Part shown: positions 20,181 through 29,621 of the stretch, one piece after another
Layout of the letters: every line of letters begins with the position of its first letter
Numbering within the stretch: position 1 is the first letter of the stretch
Translations under genes and position numbers: made by a program
From: Aeromicrobium panaciterrae
GTDB lineage: Bacteria; Actinomycetota; Actinomycetes; Propionibacteriales; Nocardioidaceae
Direction: 5' to 3'
Assembly: GCF_031457275.1 (NCBI RefSeq)
Contig: NZ_JAVDWH010000001.1
Span: forward strand, 2,754,241-2,818,240
DNA: 64,000 bases
The notes under the pieces: generated by a model
The model's database searches: none
The model's input: only the letters and a program-made list of their open reading frames with translations
Told to the model about the DNA's origin: nothing

Positions 20181-21416
20181 ATGAAGATTTCGCCGGTTGC
20201 CTTCCGCCTCACCGCCATCGTGACGGCCATTGTCTTGGTCACGTCGGCACCAGCTCTCGCCGCCAGCAAACCCTCTGCTCCGCGGTCACCCAGCGCCACG
20301 GCAGGTGACACCAACGTCACCCTCCGTTGGACCAAACCGTCGACCAGCGGCGGCAAGGCAATCGACCACTACGCGGTCCAGCAGTACTACAGCAGCGCGT
20401 GGCACACGGTGAAGACCACAGGGTCCACCGCTCGCTCGTGGGTACACACCGGTCTGACCAACGGCTTGCAATACACGTATCGGATCAAAGCTCACAACCG
20501 CATCGGATGGAGCCCTGCGAGCACGACGGTCCTGGCGACCCCGCGAACCACTCCGACCGCGCCTCGATTCGTCAGCCTCGCCGTAGGCGACTCCTCGGCG
20601 ACGTTGAAGTGGCAGGCTCCAAGTTCGAGCGGAGGCGCTTCGATCGACAACTACTTCGTCGAATGGTCGACGGATGGCGCTACGTTCGGCGTAGGCATCT
20701 CGGTGACAGAGCTGGAGGCTGTCGTCACCGGACTCACCCCGGGCACGAGGTACTGGTTCCGAGTTCGTGCGCACAACGCAGCCGGCTACGGGACTTCAAC
20801 TGGGGTCGGCCACCTGGACGCACTGACAGTCCCTGGCGACCCAGGACTGGTTGGCATCAACACCAGCGAAGAGCCTGAACAGGGCTCACTGTTCCTGAAC
20901 TGGGGATGGTCGGCAGGTCCTGGCGCCCCACTTGACCGGTTCCAGGTTCAATACTCCACCGAAGAGGACTTCGACTCCGACTACCTCTGGTACGGACCCT
21001 CCACGGAGACGACCGAGGTCAAGCTCAGCGACCTGGAGATCGGAACGCAGTACTGGGTTCGCGTACGTGCCATAAACGAGATCGGCTGGAGCGCTTGGGC
21101 GATCGGCGGACCGTTTGTTCCACCGCCAGGCACGCCGTCGGTGCCGCTCTCACTCACCGCCGTTCCGACCATGTCCGGCGGGGGCGCCGCCTGGGTAGCG
21201 CCCGCGTCAGACGGAGGCGCTCCGATCGACAGGTACGAGCTGGAGATACGGCCAAACGGGCTAGGGACGTCGCAGGACCTGGTCACCTCCAACACCTCGC
21301 GGCTATTCGCCGCGAACGAAGGCGAGAGCTACCTCATACGCGTTCGCGCTTGCCACATTGCCTGGACCTGCGGACCCTGGACCAACGCGACCCCGTTCTA
21401 CAAGCCCTATTCGTAA
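20181..21416 (+). CDS. secreted protein with four fibronectin type III repeats
   Basis: A 411-residue protein with a signal peptide (residues 1-28, ending APALAA) followed by four FN3 units of about 92-95 residues, at roughly 30-122, 123-217, 218-316 and 317-411. Each has the marks of FN3: a W in strand B (TLRWTKP, TLKWQAP, FLNWGW, GAAWVAP), the Y or F-x-V/I-x-A-x-N pattern in strand F (YRIKAHN, FRVRAHN, WVRVRAIN) and GGxxIDxY. No catalytic domain, LPXTG or other anchor follows, so it is probably released or held non-covalently at the surface. FN3-only secreted proteins are thought to bind polysaccharide or proteins; nothing more specific is supported. Confidence 0.82.
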   Translation: MKISPVAFRLTAIVTAIVLVTSAPALAASKPSAPRSPSATAGDTNVTLRWTKPSTSGGKAIDHYAVQQYYSSAWHTVKTTGSTARSWVHTGLTNGLQYTYRIKAHNRIGWSPASTTVLATPRTTPTAPRFVSLAVGDSSATLKWQAPSSSGGASIDNYFVEWSTDGATFGVGISVTELEAVVTGLTPGTRYWFRVRAHNAAGYGTSTGVGHLDALTVPGDPGLVGINTSEEPEQGSLFLNWGWSAGPGAPLDRFQVQYSTEEDFDSDYLWYGPSTETTEVKLSDLEIGTQYWVRVRAINEIGWSAWAIGGPFVPPPGTPSVPLSLTAVPTMSGGGAAWVAPASDGGAPIDRYELEIRPNGLGTSQDLVTSNTSRLFAANEGESYLIRVRACHIAWTCGPWTNATPFYKPYS

Positions 21417-21425
21417 GGTTCGCGA

Positions 21426-21460
21426 TTGACATACATACATACCGTATGTATGTTGCAGCA
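21426..21460 (+). promoter_or_regulatory. consensus promoter with 21-bp operator palindrome
   Basis: A consensus -35 TTGACA (21426-21431), exactly 17 bases, and -10 TATGTT (21449-21454) predict a transcription start at about 21461, the ATG itself, so the mRNA is leaderless. The spacer and -10 contain a perfect palindrome, arms ACATACATAC and GTATGTATGT around a single C (21433-21453). Binding there would block RNA polymerase. The TetR regulator at the end of the operon (22329-22916) is the obvious candidate. Confidence 0.75.
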
Positions 21461-22339
21461 ATGACCTCCACTCCCCGACCCCAGACCTTGGGCGCCGTCC
21501 ACGAGATCGATCTCGGCTCGGGCACGGTGCGCTACTTCGAAGACGGACCAGCGGACGGACCCGTCGTGGTGTTCGTCCACGGACTTCTCGTCAACGCCGA
21601 CCTCTGGCGCAAAGTTGTCCCGACCGCGGTTGCAGACGGACTGCACACGTACACCGTCGACTGGCCTCTCGGCTCGCACTCGATCCCGGTTCCGGGCGTC
21701 GAGTTGACGCCGCCCGGTGTTGCCGACCTGATCGCGACTTTCCTCGAGAAGCTCGACCTGAAGGACGTCACCGTGGTCGCGAACGACACCGGCGGTGCGA
21801 TCACCCAGATCCTGATGACCCGTCACCCCGAGCGCATCGGCAGAGTCGTGCTCGCCTCCTGCGACGCGTTCGAGCGGTTCTTCCCACCAGCCTTCGCCTT
21901 CCTGCCTGTGCTGGCGAAGGCGCCCGGGTCAATGGCTGCGTTGACTCAGATCGTCCGTCCCAAGCTGATGCAGCGCCTGCCGATCACATTTGGCTGGGTG
22001 TCGAAGCGACCGGTCCCTCCAGAGACTGTTGCGTCCTACCTCGGCCCCAGTCGTCACAACAGAGCCATCCGGAAGGACCTCGCCCGGTTCCTCAAGACGG
22101 TGAACAAGCGGCACACGCTCGCGGCCGCAGAGAAGCTGCCCGCGTTCGACAAGCCTGTGTTGCTGGCCTGGGCCACCGAGGAGAAGTTGTTCCCGTTGTC
22201 CCTTGCCACGCGGCTGGCCGAGAAACTACCCAACGCGAAGATCGTGGAGATCGCCGACTCGTACACCTTCATCCCCGAAGACCAGCCGGCTGAGCTTGCC
22301 GCGCACGTCGTCGAGTTCGTGACCCGCGTTGGCGCCTAG
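21461..22339 (+). CDS. alpha/beta fold hydrolase
   Basis: A 292-residue alpha/beta hydrolase: oxyanion-hole segment VFVHGLLVNADLW, and the nucleophile elbow VANDTGGAITQ, where the central residue is Asp as in haloalkane dehalogenases and epoxide hydrolases rather than Ser. Near the C-terminus, where the catalytic His is normally found, the sequence reads ADSYTFIPEDQP with no His, so catalysis by the standard triad is doubtful. The ATG at 21461 is fixed by the leaderless promoter; an in-frame ATG at 21446 lies inside the operator. It is followed by an overlapping TetR gene. Confidence 0.85.
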   Translation: MTSTPRPQTLGAVHEIDLGSGTVRYFEDGPADGPVVVFVHGLLVNADLWRKVVPTAVADGLHTYTVDWPLGSHSIPVPGVELTPPGVADLIATFLEKLDLKDVTVVANDTGGAITQILMTRHPERIGRVVLASCDAFERFFPPAFAFLPVLAKAPGSMAALTQIVRPKLMQRLPITFGWVSKRPVPPETVASYLGPSRHNRAIRKDLARFLKTVNKRHTLAAAEKLPAFDKPVLLAWATEEKLFPLSLATRLAEKLPNAKIVEIADSYTFIPEDQPAELAAHVVEFVTRVGA

Positions 22340-22916
22340 TCAGGAGGACCGGCGGCTCGCAACTCAGACCGCGCTGCTCGAAGCAGCGCGACCCCTGTTC
22401 GCCGAGCGCGGGTTCGCGGCGGTCTCCGCCGACGAGATCGTACGAGCTGCCGGCGTCACCCGCGGAGCGCTGCATCACCACTACGGCGACAAGCGCGGGC
22501 TGTTTCGCGCAGTGTTCGAGCAGGTCGAGCTGGGCCTCACTCAGGAGCTTGCTGACCTCGTCGCTGATGGCGGCGATGACGACCTGCTCCCCCGGGCCCT
22601 GTCCGCGTTCCTCGATATCTGCGAGCGGGACGAGGTCCGGCGAATCGCGCTGACCGATGCCCCTGCGGTGCTCGGCTGGCAGACCTGGCGCGAGCTCGAG
22701 GCGCAGTACGGTCTTGGACTCCTCATCGCTCTACTCTCGGCGTCCCCCGCCGTCGACGATTCACGCCCGGCGCCGCTGCTCGCCCAGCTCGTACTCAGTG
22801 CCGTCGTCGAAGGCGCCCTGCTGATCGCCCACTCTGACGACCCGATCGCCACCCGCGCCCAGGTCGAGTCCTCACTCACCGCCCTGTTCGGCGACCTCAT
22901 CCCACCGTCCGGCTAG
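22329..22916 (+). CDS. TetR family transcriptional regulator
   Basis: A 195-residue TetR regulator with helix-turn-helix AVSADEIVRAAGVTRGALHHHYGDKRGLF, followed by an all-helical ligand-binding domain. No ATG or GTG is available before the conserved region; the TTG at 22329, which overlaps the hydrolase gene by 11 bases, is the most probable start. Being second in the operon behind the 21-bp palindrome, it most likely autoregulates and controls the hydrolase. Its 3' end overlaps the convergent gene by 4 bases. Confidence 0.87.
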   Translation: MAPSQEDRRLATQTALLEAARPLFAERGFAAVSADEIVRAAGVTRGALHHHYGDKRGLFRAVFEQVELGLTQELADLVADGGDDDLLPRALSAFLDICERDEVRRIALTDAPAVLGWQTWRELEAQYGLGLLIALLSASPAVDDSRPAPLLAQLVLSAVVEGALLIAHSDDPIATRAQVESSLTALFGDLIPPSG

Positions 22917-23320
22917 CCCGCCTCGGGCTCTGGCCAGATGAAGCGGGGGCCGCGACCCATCTGGACATCTCCATACTCAATGCCGCGGTCCGACGGAATC
23001 GAATAGGGAATGACAATCTCCATCGCCAAGTCGCCTCGATGCTCGAGAGTCATGCGAATCGCGTCTCCGCCGTCAAGCACGCTGACATCGGCAACGATGG
23101 CAACGGCCCTCAGCTCGTCCCGCTTCTCGGACAGACCCGTGAGGAATCCGCGAATCGACTCATTTCCATCAAGACCGTCATTATCGACGACTAGCGCGAC
23201 TTCTCCGTCCATCAGCATCGCGAGGCCGAAAGGGTCGAACGAGTTTGTCTCTTCCAGCCCAATCGTCGCTTGCTCTCTCGCGATCTCCTGAAGAGTCATC
23301 AAGTCTTCTGACGGGTCCAT
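22913..23320 (-). CDS. hypothetical protein, acidic, 135 residues
   Basis: I do not recognise this family. The protein is acidic (pI clearly low by composition), lacks a signal peptide and membrane segments, and alternates predicted strands and helices: an N-terminal helical part to about residue 25, VALVVDNDG, a central SIRGFLTGLSEKRDELRAVAIVADVSVLDGG, and a C-terminal MEIVIPYSIPSDRGIEYGDVQMG. The start is supported by TAGTGT seven bases before the ATG at 23320 (leaderless). It is divergent from the DUF2461 gene. An internal ATG at 23299 is possible. Confidence 0.6.
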   Translation of the reverse strand: MDPSEDLMTLQEIAREQATIGLEETNSFDPFGLAMLMDGEVALVVDNDGLDGNESIRGFLTGLSEKRDELRAVAIVADVSVLDGGDAIRMTLEHRGDLAMEIVIPYSIPSDRGIEYGDVQMGRGPRFIWPEPEAG

Positions 23321-23387
23321 GGAATCGACACTACTGACGACGGCGAACAGCCCGCTGCAATATCGCTGCTTCGCCTAGGCTGCAGAA
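23321..23387. promoter_or_regulatory. divergent leaderless promoters
   Basis: In this 67-base gap the minus strand has TAGTGT (+ strand 23328-23333) 7 bases before the hypothetical gene's ATG, and the plus strand has TAGGCT (23376-23381) 6 bases before the DUF2461 ATG. Neither gene has a Shine-Dalgarno sequence. No clear operator palindrome was seen. Confidence 0.45.
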
Positions 23388-24019
23388 ATGCCAGATTTCA
23401 CCGGGTTCTCGGCTGCTGCACTCGACTTCTATGACGACCTCGAGATGGACAACACCAAGACGTTCTGGGAGGCGCACCGCCAGACGTACGACACCGAGGT
23501 CGCGGCTCCGATGAAGGCGCTGATGGCGGAGCTGACCGACGAGTTCGGCGAGCCGAAGGTGTTCCGGCCGTACCGCGACGTTCGATTCGCGAAGGACAAG
23601 ACGCCGTACAAGACGGCCCAAGGTGCGTTCGTCGCGGCGGGGCCGTCGACAGGTTGGTACGTGCAGGTTGGCGCTCCCGGAGTCAGGGTCGGCGCGGGCT
23701 TCTACGAGGCATCGACAGCGCGCCTCGCGAGCGTGCGCGAGGCAATCGTCCACGACCGGCATGGGCCAGAACTTGAGGCCATCCTCGCGAAGGCACAGTC
23801 AGCCGGTTGGGAGCTGGGCGGCGACAGGCTGAAGACCTCGCCTCGCGGCTACGACGCCGAACACCCGCGCATCGAGCTGCTGCGGCACAAGTCGATGACG
23901 CTCGGGAAGAACTATGGCTTCGAGCCGTTCATCCACACGCCAGAGCTGCTCGACCGCGTCCGCGCCGACTGGCGCGAGACCCAGCCGCTGATCGACTGGG
24001 TCCTCGCGCACGCCAAGGG

Positions 24020-24023
<4 letters not shown>
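23388..24023 (+). CDS. DUF2461 / TIGR02453 family protein
   Basis: A 211-residue protein of the DUF2461 family. The diagnostic start FTGFSAAALDFYDDLEMDNTKTFW, the RPYRDVRFAKDKTPYKT block and the C-terminal PELLDRVRADWRETQPLIDW are all present. The family is widespread in bacteria, but no biochemical activity is established. The last 4 bases overlap the convergent aldo/keto reductase gene. Confidence 0.85.
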
Positions 24024-25002
<979 letters not shown>

Positions 25003-25006
<4 letters not shown>

Positions 25007-25410
25007 TTGTTCATCACCTTCACTGTTTTTGAATTGGATCTGGCGTAGAAATCGATCTTGCGATCAATGGCCTCGAGGTGCGTCTGCACCTCGCGGAGTT
25101 GTTCACGTACGTGTTCGCGGTGCGATTCGAGAATCGCCAGCCGGTCGGGCTCGCTGCCCTCGATCCGGTAGAGATCGACGAAGCGGCGGATGTCGCGAAT
25201 CGGCATCCCGGTCTTGCGCAGCATCACGAGCGTGCCGAGCCAACGAACGTCGCTCTCGGCATACCGGCGCTGCCCCGACGACGAGCGCTCCGGCGGCTGG
25301 AGGGTGAGCCCCTCCTTCTCGTAATAGCGGAGTGTGTCGACGGTCAGACCGCTCGCCTCGGCGGCGGCGCTAATCGTCAATCCCTCTGCGGGAATCTCGG
25401 TCACGGTCAT
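25003..25410 (-). CDS. MerR family transcriptional regulator
   Basis: A 135-residue MerR regulator: TISAAAEASGLTVDTLRYYEKEGLT is the N-terminal winged helix-turn-helix, followed by RRYAESDVRWLGTLVMLRKTGMPIRDIRRFVDL and a C-terminal dimerisation coiled coil. No Cys cluster is seen, so it is not a classical metal sensor; it resembles regulators of aldo/keto reductases. The ATG at 25410 is used because the upstream part of the frame lies inside the operator. Confidence 0.9.
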
Positions 25411-25417
25411 GACTTCA

Positions 25418-25447
25418 GCATTCACCCTGGAGTGCACTCCAGGTCAA
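25418..25447 (-). promoter_or_regulatory. MerR-type promoter with palindromic operator
   Basis: On the minus strand a -35 TTGACC (25447-25442) runs into the perfect 18-bp palindrome CCTGGAGTGCACTCCAGG (25443-25426), followed by a weak -10 (TGAATG, 25423-25418). A dyad in the spacer right after TTGACC is the standard MerR-activated arrangement, with a spacer of 18-19 bases. It should drive the merR-aldo/keto reductase operon under autoregulation. Confidence 0.75.
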
Positions 25448-25477
25448 CTCGCGGATGCCCGATCCTTCCCAAATGTG

Positions 25478-25493
25478 ACGTAGGCCACTACGT
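25478..25493. promoter_or_regulatory. short inverted repeat upstream of the GDSL esterase
   Basis: ACGTAG-GCCA-CTACGT is a 6-bp-arm dyad about 37 bases before the esterase ATG and could be an operator or part of its promoter. The esterase also has a strong AGGAGG ribosome binding site, so this transcript is not leaderless. Confidence 0.35.
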
Positions 25494-25529
25494 TCGGTCC
25501 GGGCGGGAGACCCAACCAGGAGGCAATAC

Positions 25530-26747
25530 ATGTCGGTGGTCACCCGAGCCCGCACCTTCGCGGGCGCGCTCACGCTCTCACTAGTCGGAATGACATTCGT
25601 CTCGACGCCCGCACATGCGGACGGCCCCGGTGTCGGTACGCCGTGGGTGGCGTCAGTCGGCGATTCCTACATCTCCGGTGAGGCCGGACGTTGGGCTGGC
25701 TCCTCCAACAGCAACTCGGCGGCGGCCGATGCGTTGGGCGGAACCGCGTACTTCGACAATGCGGCGAACAATGCCGAGACGATCGAACGATGCCACCGAA
25801 GCAAGAGCGCAGAGATCAAGATCGGCGGCGGAATCAGCAGCGTCAACCTCGCATGCTCCGGTGCCAAGACGGCAACTGACGCGGGCGGTTCGTACTTCAA
25901 GCCGGGTCTCGACTTCTATGACAACGGCGCCGGCAACATCGGCCAGGCCAAGGCACTTCAGCAGTTCGCCACGACCCACAACGTCAAGATGGTCGCGGTC
26001 TCGATCGGCGGCAACGACTTCAACTTCGCGAGCGTCGTCCAGTCCTGCGTGGTCGACTTCCTCGGCTCACCGACCTGGTGGAAGGACTACTGCCAGGACG
26101 ACAGCAGCGTCACGGCCAACTTCACCAGCTCGAATGTCACAGCCGTGAAGACCCGCATCTCCAACGCATTCATCAACATCCGCACGGCCATGCGCAACGC
26201 CGGCTACGCCGACAGTTCGTGGACGCTGCTGGTCCAGAACTACCCGTCGCCCGTGCCCAACGGTTCGGCATTCCGCTACGGCGAGAGCGGCTACTCCCGA
26301 CAGAACACCGGCGGCTGCGGGTTCTGGAACAGCGACGCCAACTGGGCCAACGCCAGCGCGCTCCCGACCATCAACAACACGGTGGCAGGCGCCATCACCC
26401 AGTCCGGCCTGACAAACACCAAGTCGCTCAACCTGTCGCCCGCGTTCAACGGTCGTCGCCTGTGCGAGAACACGGTGGGACTGTACGAAGAGGTCGGCCT
26501 GAGCTCGTGGACCCAGTCGACGGCAGTCGACCGGACCGAGTGGGTCAACCAGATCCGTACCGTCACGACAGCCGGCAGCAGCCCGTACTACATCCAGGAA
26601 TCGCTGCACCCGAACTACTGGGGTCAGATGGCGGTCCGCTCGTGCGTACGCCAGGCCTACAACGGCGGCGCACCCAAGGGCGGCACCTGCACCCGCAGCG
26701 CCAATGGGCTCAACGCATCGGGTGAGCCCAACATGTCGCTGAACTAA
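25530..26747 (+). CDS. secreted SGNH/GDSL hydrolase
   Basis: A 405-residue secreted esterase or lipase. The signal peptide covers about residues 1-30 (ending TPAHA). SGNH blocks are present: block I VGDSYISGE with nucleophile Ser46, the oxyanion GGND in VSIGGNDFNF, and block V ESLHPNYWG with His360; the nearby Asp/Glu completes the triad. Six or more cysteines in the mature part suggest disulfides. A strong AGGAGG site precedes the ATG. It probably hydrolyses extracellular ester or lipid substrates. It overlaps the convergent reductase gene by 4 bases. Confidence 0.9.
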   Translation: MSVVTRARTFAGALTLSLVGMTFVSTPAHADGPGVGTPWVASVGDSYISGEAGRWAGSSNSNSAAADALGGTAYFDNAANNAETIERCHRSKSAEIKIGGGISSVNLACSGAKTATDAGGSYFKPGLDFYDNGAGNIGQAKALQQFATTHNVKMVAVSIGGNDFNFASVVQSCVVDFLGSPTWWKDYCQDDSSVTANFTSSNVTAVKTRISNAFINIRTAMRNAGYADSSWTLLVQNYPSPVPNGSAFRYGESGYSRQNTGGCGFWNSDANWANASALPTINNTVAGAITQSGLTNTKSLNLSPAFNGRRLCENTVGLYEEVGLSSWTQSTAVDRTEWVNQIRTVTTAGSSPYYIQESLHPNYWGQMAVRSCVRQAYNGGAPKGGTCTRSANGLNASGEPNMSLN

Positions 26748-27772
26748 CGACTGGGGTCGTCGCCGACCTGGACGAGCAGCTTGCCGAAGTTCTTACCGGT
26801 GAGCAGCCCAAAGAATGCCTCGGGAGCATTCTCCAGGCCGGCGACGATGTCCTCCCGATGCCGCAGCTCGCCTGAAGCGATCCAGCCGGCGGCATCGTTC
26901 TGGAAGTCCTTGTAGTGCGCCTTCACGAACTCGTCCTGAATGAACCCACGCATCGTGATGCTCTTCGTGAGGATCGAGGTCATCAGGTACGGCGAGCGAT
27001 CAGGACCTGCCGGAAGTTCGGTGGCGTTGTAGCTGGCGACAAGTCCGCAGACCGGCACCCGCGCGTACGTGTTGAGACGCGGGAGCACCGCGTCCCAGAC
27101 GTGACCACCGACGTTCTCGAAGTACACGTCGATGCCATCCGGAACGGCCGCCTTGAGGTCAGCCTTGAACGTCGGCGAGCGGTGATCCAGCGCGACATCG
27201 AAACCGAGCTCAGTGAGCCAGGCGACTTTCTCAGCTCCACCTGCGATACCAACCGCGCGGGCACCCTTGATCTTCGCGATCTGGCCAACGGCTGATCCGA
27301 CTGGACCAGCTGCCGCCGCAACCACAACGGTCTCACCGGGCTGCGGCTTGCCGATCTGCAGCAACCCCGCGTATGCCGTGAAGCCCGGCATACCGAGCAC
27401 GCCCACGGCTGTGGAGATGGGCGCGTGAGCGGGATCGAGCTTGCGTACGTACTTCGCCGGCAGCACCGCGTACGCCTGCCAGCCGTGATACGAGAGCACG
27501 AAGTCGCCAGGACTCAGCGACGGGTCGTTCGACTCGACCACCTCGGCGACAGTGCCGCCTTGCATGACCTCGCCCAGCGGCTGCGGCGCCGCATACGATT
27601 TCGCGTCGTTCATGCGGCCGCGCATGTAGGGATCGAGCGACAGATAGATCGTGCGGAGCAGCACCTCCCCGTCACCGGGGGTCGGAACCGGTGCGGTCTC
27701 GATGCTGAAGTTGTCGTGGGTCGGCTCTCCGACGGGGCGGGAAGCGAGCAGGATGCGGGTGTTGTCGGTCAC
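26744..27772 (-). CDS. NADP-dependent oxidoreductase (leukotriene B4 dehydrogenase/curA-like MDR)
   Basis: A 342-residue zinc-free medium-chain reductase of the alkenal/one oxidoreductase group: YLSLDPYMRGRM near the N-terminus, LGMPGFTAYAGLLQIG, the AAAGPVGSAVGQIAKIKGAR nucleotide-binding motif, the signature YFENVGGHVWDAVLPRLN and GFIQDEF. These enzymes reduce the C=C bond of alpha,beta-unsaturated ketones and aldehydes. The GTG at 27772 is fixed by TAGGGT 7 bases upstream; the longer open frame lies over the divergent gene. Confidence 0.92.
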   Translation of the reverse strand: MTDNTRILLASRPVGEPTHDNFSIETAPVPTPGDGEVLLRTIYLSLDPYMRGRMNDAKSYAAPQPLGEVMQGGTVAEVVESNDPSLSPGDFVLSYHGWQAYAVLPAKYVRKLDPAHAPISTAVGVLGMPGFTAYAGLLQIGKPQPGETVVVAAAAGPVGSAVGQIAKIKGARAVGIAGGAEKVAWLTELGFDVALDHRSPTFKADLKAAVPDGIDVYFENVGGHVWDAVLPRLNTYARVPVCGLVASYNATELPAGPDRSPYLMTSILTKSITMRGFIQDEFVKAHYKDFQNDAAGWIASGELRHREDIVAGLENAPEAFFGLLTGKNFGKLLVQVGDDPSR

Positions 27773-27808
27773 GGCTCGGACCCTACCCGCTGCGGCATAC
27801 TCACCGTC
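27773..27808. promoter_or_regulatory. divergent leaderless promoters
   Basis: Only 36 bases separate the reductase GTG (27772) from the SCO6745-type ATG (27809). The minus strand has TAGGGT (27785-27780) 7 bases before GTG; the plus strand has CATACT (27796-27801) 7 bases before ATG. The two -10 elements are 10 bases apart, so the promoters must overlap and may compete. Confidence 0.45.
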
Positions 27809-28651
27809 ATGTCGAATACCAAGTTCTGGCGCTCCGTCGAGGTGCTGCATGACGTCGTCTACTTCGCTCCTGACACCAAGGAGCGGTACGAGGTCCTTGG
27901 GCTCAAGGGCTACTGGATGGGCTACTTCGCCTCTCGCTCCGCCGCGCTGGGCACGGCCTCGCCAGAGTTGGTCATCGCGACGTTCCACGGCTTCGCTCCC
28001 AAGATGGTGCACCGAGCACTCCCCGACGCGTGGTCGCTCGCCTCACGCGAGGAGATCCTCCAGGCGCGACTCGACTTGGCTCGCGATGCGCTGGCTCCCG
28101 GCATCGGAGCCGCCGATGCTGACGCGGGGAAGGTCGCCAAGGACCTTGCGGCGATCGTCGACGGACTCGACTTCGCCGGCAAGCCGCTGGGTGCAGCTCA
28201 CGCCTCACTCCCCCGACCCACAGACGACATCGGCCTGCTGTGGTGGGCCGCGTCCGTGATCCGCGAATACCGCGGCGACTGCCACCTCGCCGTCCTCGGC
28301 GCTGCCGGCCTCAACGGCACCTCCGCCAACACCCTCGCCGTTGCCGCTGGGCTCGCCGTTGGCGAGCAGCGCAACATGCGCGGCTGGACCGAGGACGAGT
28401 GGGCGGCTGGGTATGCCGAGCTCGCTGGCCGTGGCTGGGTCAACGCCGACGGAACGATCACCGATTCAGGCGCCTCCGCTCGTCAGCAGATCGAAGACGC
28501 AACCGACCGCGTATGCGCGGCGGGCATGGACAAGGAAGCGACAGGTCGCGCGATCACCGTCGAAGACGGTGTACGCACGCTGGCCCGCGGCGTGCTCAAG
28601 TCTGGCGCCATCGCGTTCCCCAACCCGACCGGCTCCAAGCCTCCGGAGTAG
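27809..28651 (+). CDS. SCO6745 family protein
   Basis: A 280-residue protein matching the actinobacterial SCO6745 family: VEVLHDVVYFAPDTKERYEVLGLKGYWMGYFASRSAALG near the N-terminus, FAPKMVHRALPDAW and a C-terminal winged-helix-like part with WTEDEWAAGYAELAGRGWV. The C-terminal half resembles a helix-turn-helix module but DNA binding is not shown. No function is established. It is followed 4 bases later by the LigD-like polymerase gene. Confidence 0.75.
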   Translation: MSNTKFWRSVEVLHDVVYFAPDTKERYEVLGLKGYWMGYFASRSAALGTASPELVIATFHGFAPKMVHRALPDAWSLASREEILQARLDLARDALAPGIGAADADAGKVAKDLAAIVDGLDFAGKPLGAAHASLPRPTDDIGLLWWAASVIREYRGDCHLAVLGAAGLNGTSANTLAVAAGLAVGEQRNMRGWTEDEWAAGYAELAGRGWVNADGTITDSGASARQQIEDATDRVCAAGMDKEATGRAITVEDGVRTLARGVLKSGAIAFPNPTGSKPPE

Positions 28652-28655
28652 CCAC

Positions 28656-29621
28656 ATGGCGAGCTCATCCCCCGCGATCGAGATCGAAGTCGACGACAAG
28701 GTCGTACGGGTCACCAACCCCGACCGCGTCTACTTCCCCGAGCACGGGTGGACCAAGCTCGACCTGATCGACTACTACCTCGCCGTCGGCGACGGCATCG
28801 TCAATGCGTTGTACGAGCGACCATGCATGCTGCACCGGTTCCCCAAGGGGCTGGCCGGCGACAAGGTGCATCAGAAGAAGGTGCCGCCTGGCGCACCTCC
28901 GTGGCTCGAGACCGTGCCGATCCACTTCCCGCGCTACAACCGGATCGTCCACGAGGTCTGCGTGACCGAGCTGGCGACCGTGATTTGGGCGGTGCAGATG
29001 TCGACCGTCGAGTTCCACCCCTGGAACAGCCGCCGTGCCGACACCGAGAAGCCCGACGAGTGGCGCATCGATCTCGATCCAGGACCCGAGTGTGATTTCG
29101 AGACCGTACGCAGGGTCGCCCACGTCTCCCATGAGGTACTCGACGAGCTTGGCGCAATCGGGTTCCCGAAGACGTCAGGCGGATCGGGACTGCACATCTA
29201 CGTACGGATCCCGCCAGACCACGGATTCGCCGACGTACGTCGCGCTGCCCTCGCCTTCGCGCGCGAGGTCGAGCGGCGCGCGCCGGATGATGTGACCACC
29301 ACGTGGTGGCGCAAGGACCGAGACCCGGCGCAGCTGTTCGTGGACTACAACCAGAACGCCCGAGACCACACGATCGCCGCCGCCTACTCCGTACGCGGGT
29401 TCGCTGACGGCCGAGTGTCGACGCCGATCCGCTGGGACGAGATCGATGACGTCGACCCGCACGACTTCACGATCGCCACGGTTCCTGATCGCTACGCCAA
29501 GCTCGGCGATCTCCACGAAGGCATCGACGACGCCGTGTTCGACATAGCGCCACTTCTCGAGTGGGCGGACCGCGACGAACGCGACGGCGTCGAAGCTCCG
29601 GCTGAACCCGAGAGCGACTAG
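28656..29621 (+). CDS. LigD-type polymerase domain (AEP superfamily) protein
   Basis: A 321-residue stand-alone polymerase domain of the LigD/PolDom family (archaeo-eukaryotic primase superfamily). Visible motifs: TNPDRVYFPEHGWTKLDL, catalytic DxD in RIDLDPGP (D138 and D140), SGGSGLHIYVRI with the conserved His and QLFVDYNQNARDHTIAAAYSVRG with the third catalytic Asp. Such proteins add ribonucleotides or deoxynucleotides during non-homologous end joining with Ku and LigD or LigC. No Ku or ligase gene is nearby. It overlaps the convergent cobF gene by 4 bases. Confidence 0.9.
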   Translation: MASSSPAIEIEVDDKVVRVTNPDRVYFPEHGWTKLDLIDYYLAVGDGIVNALYERPCMLHRFPKGLAGDKVHQKKVPPGAPPWLETVPIHFPRYNRIVHEVCVTELATVIWAVQMSTVEFHPWNSRRADTEKPDEWRIDLDPGPECDFETVRRVAHVSHEVLDELGAIGFPKTSGGSGLHIYVRIPPDHGFADVRRAALAFAREVERRAPDDVTTTWWRKDRDPAQLFVDYNQNARDHTIAAAYSVRGFADGRVSTPIRWDEIDDVDPHDFTIATVPDRYAKLGDLHEGIDDAVFDIAPLLEWADRDERDGVEAPAEPESD

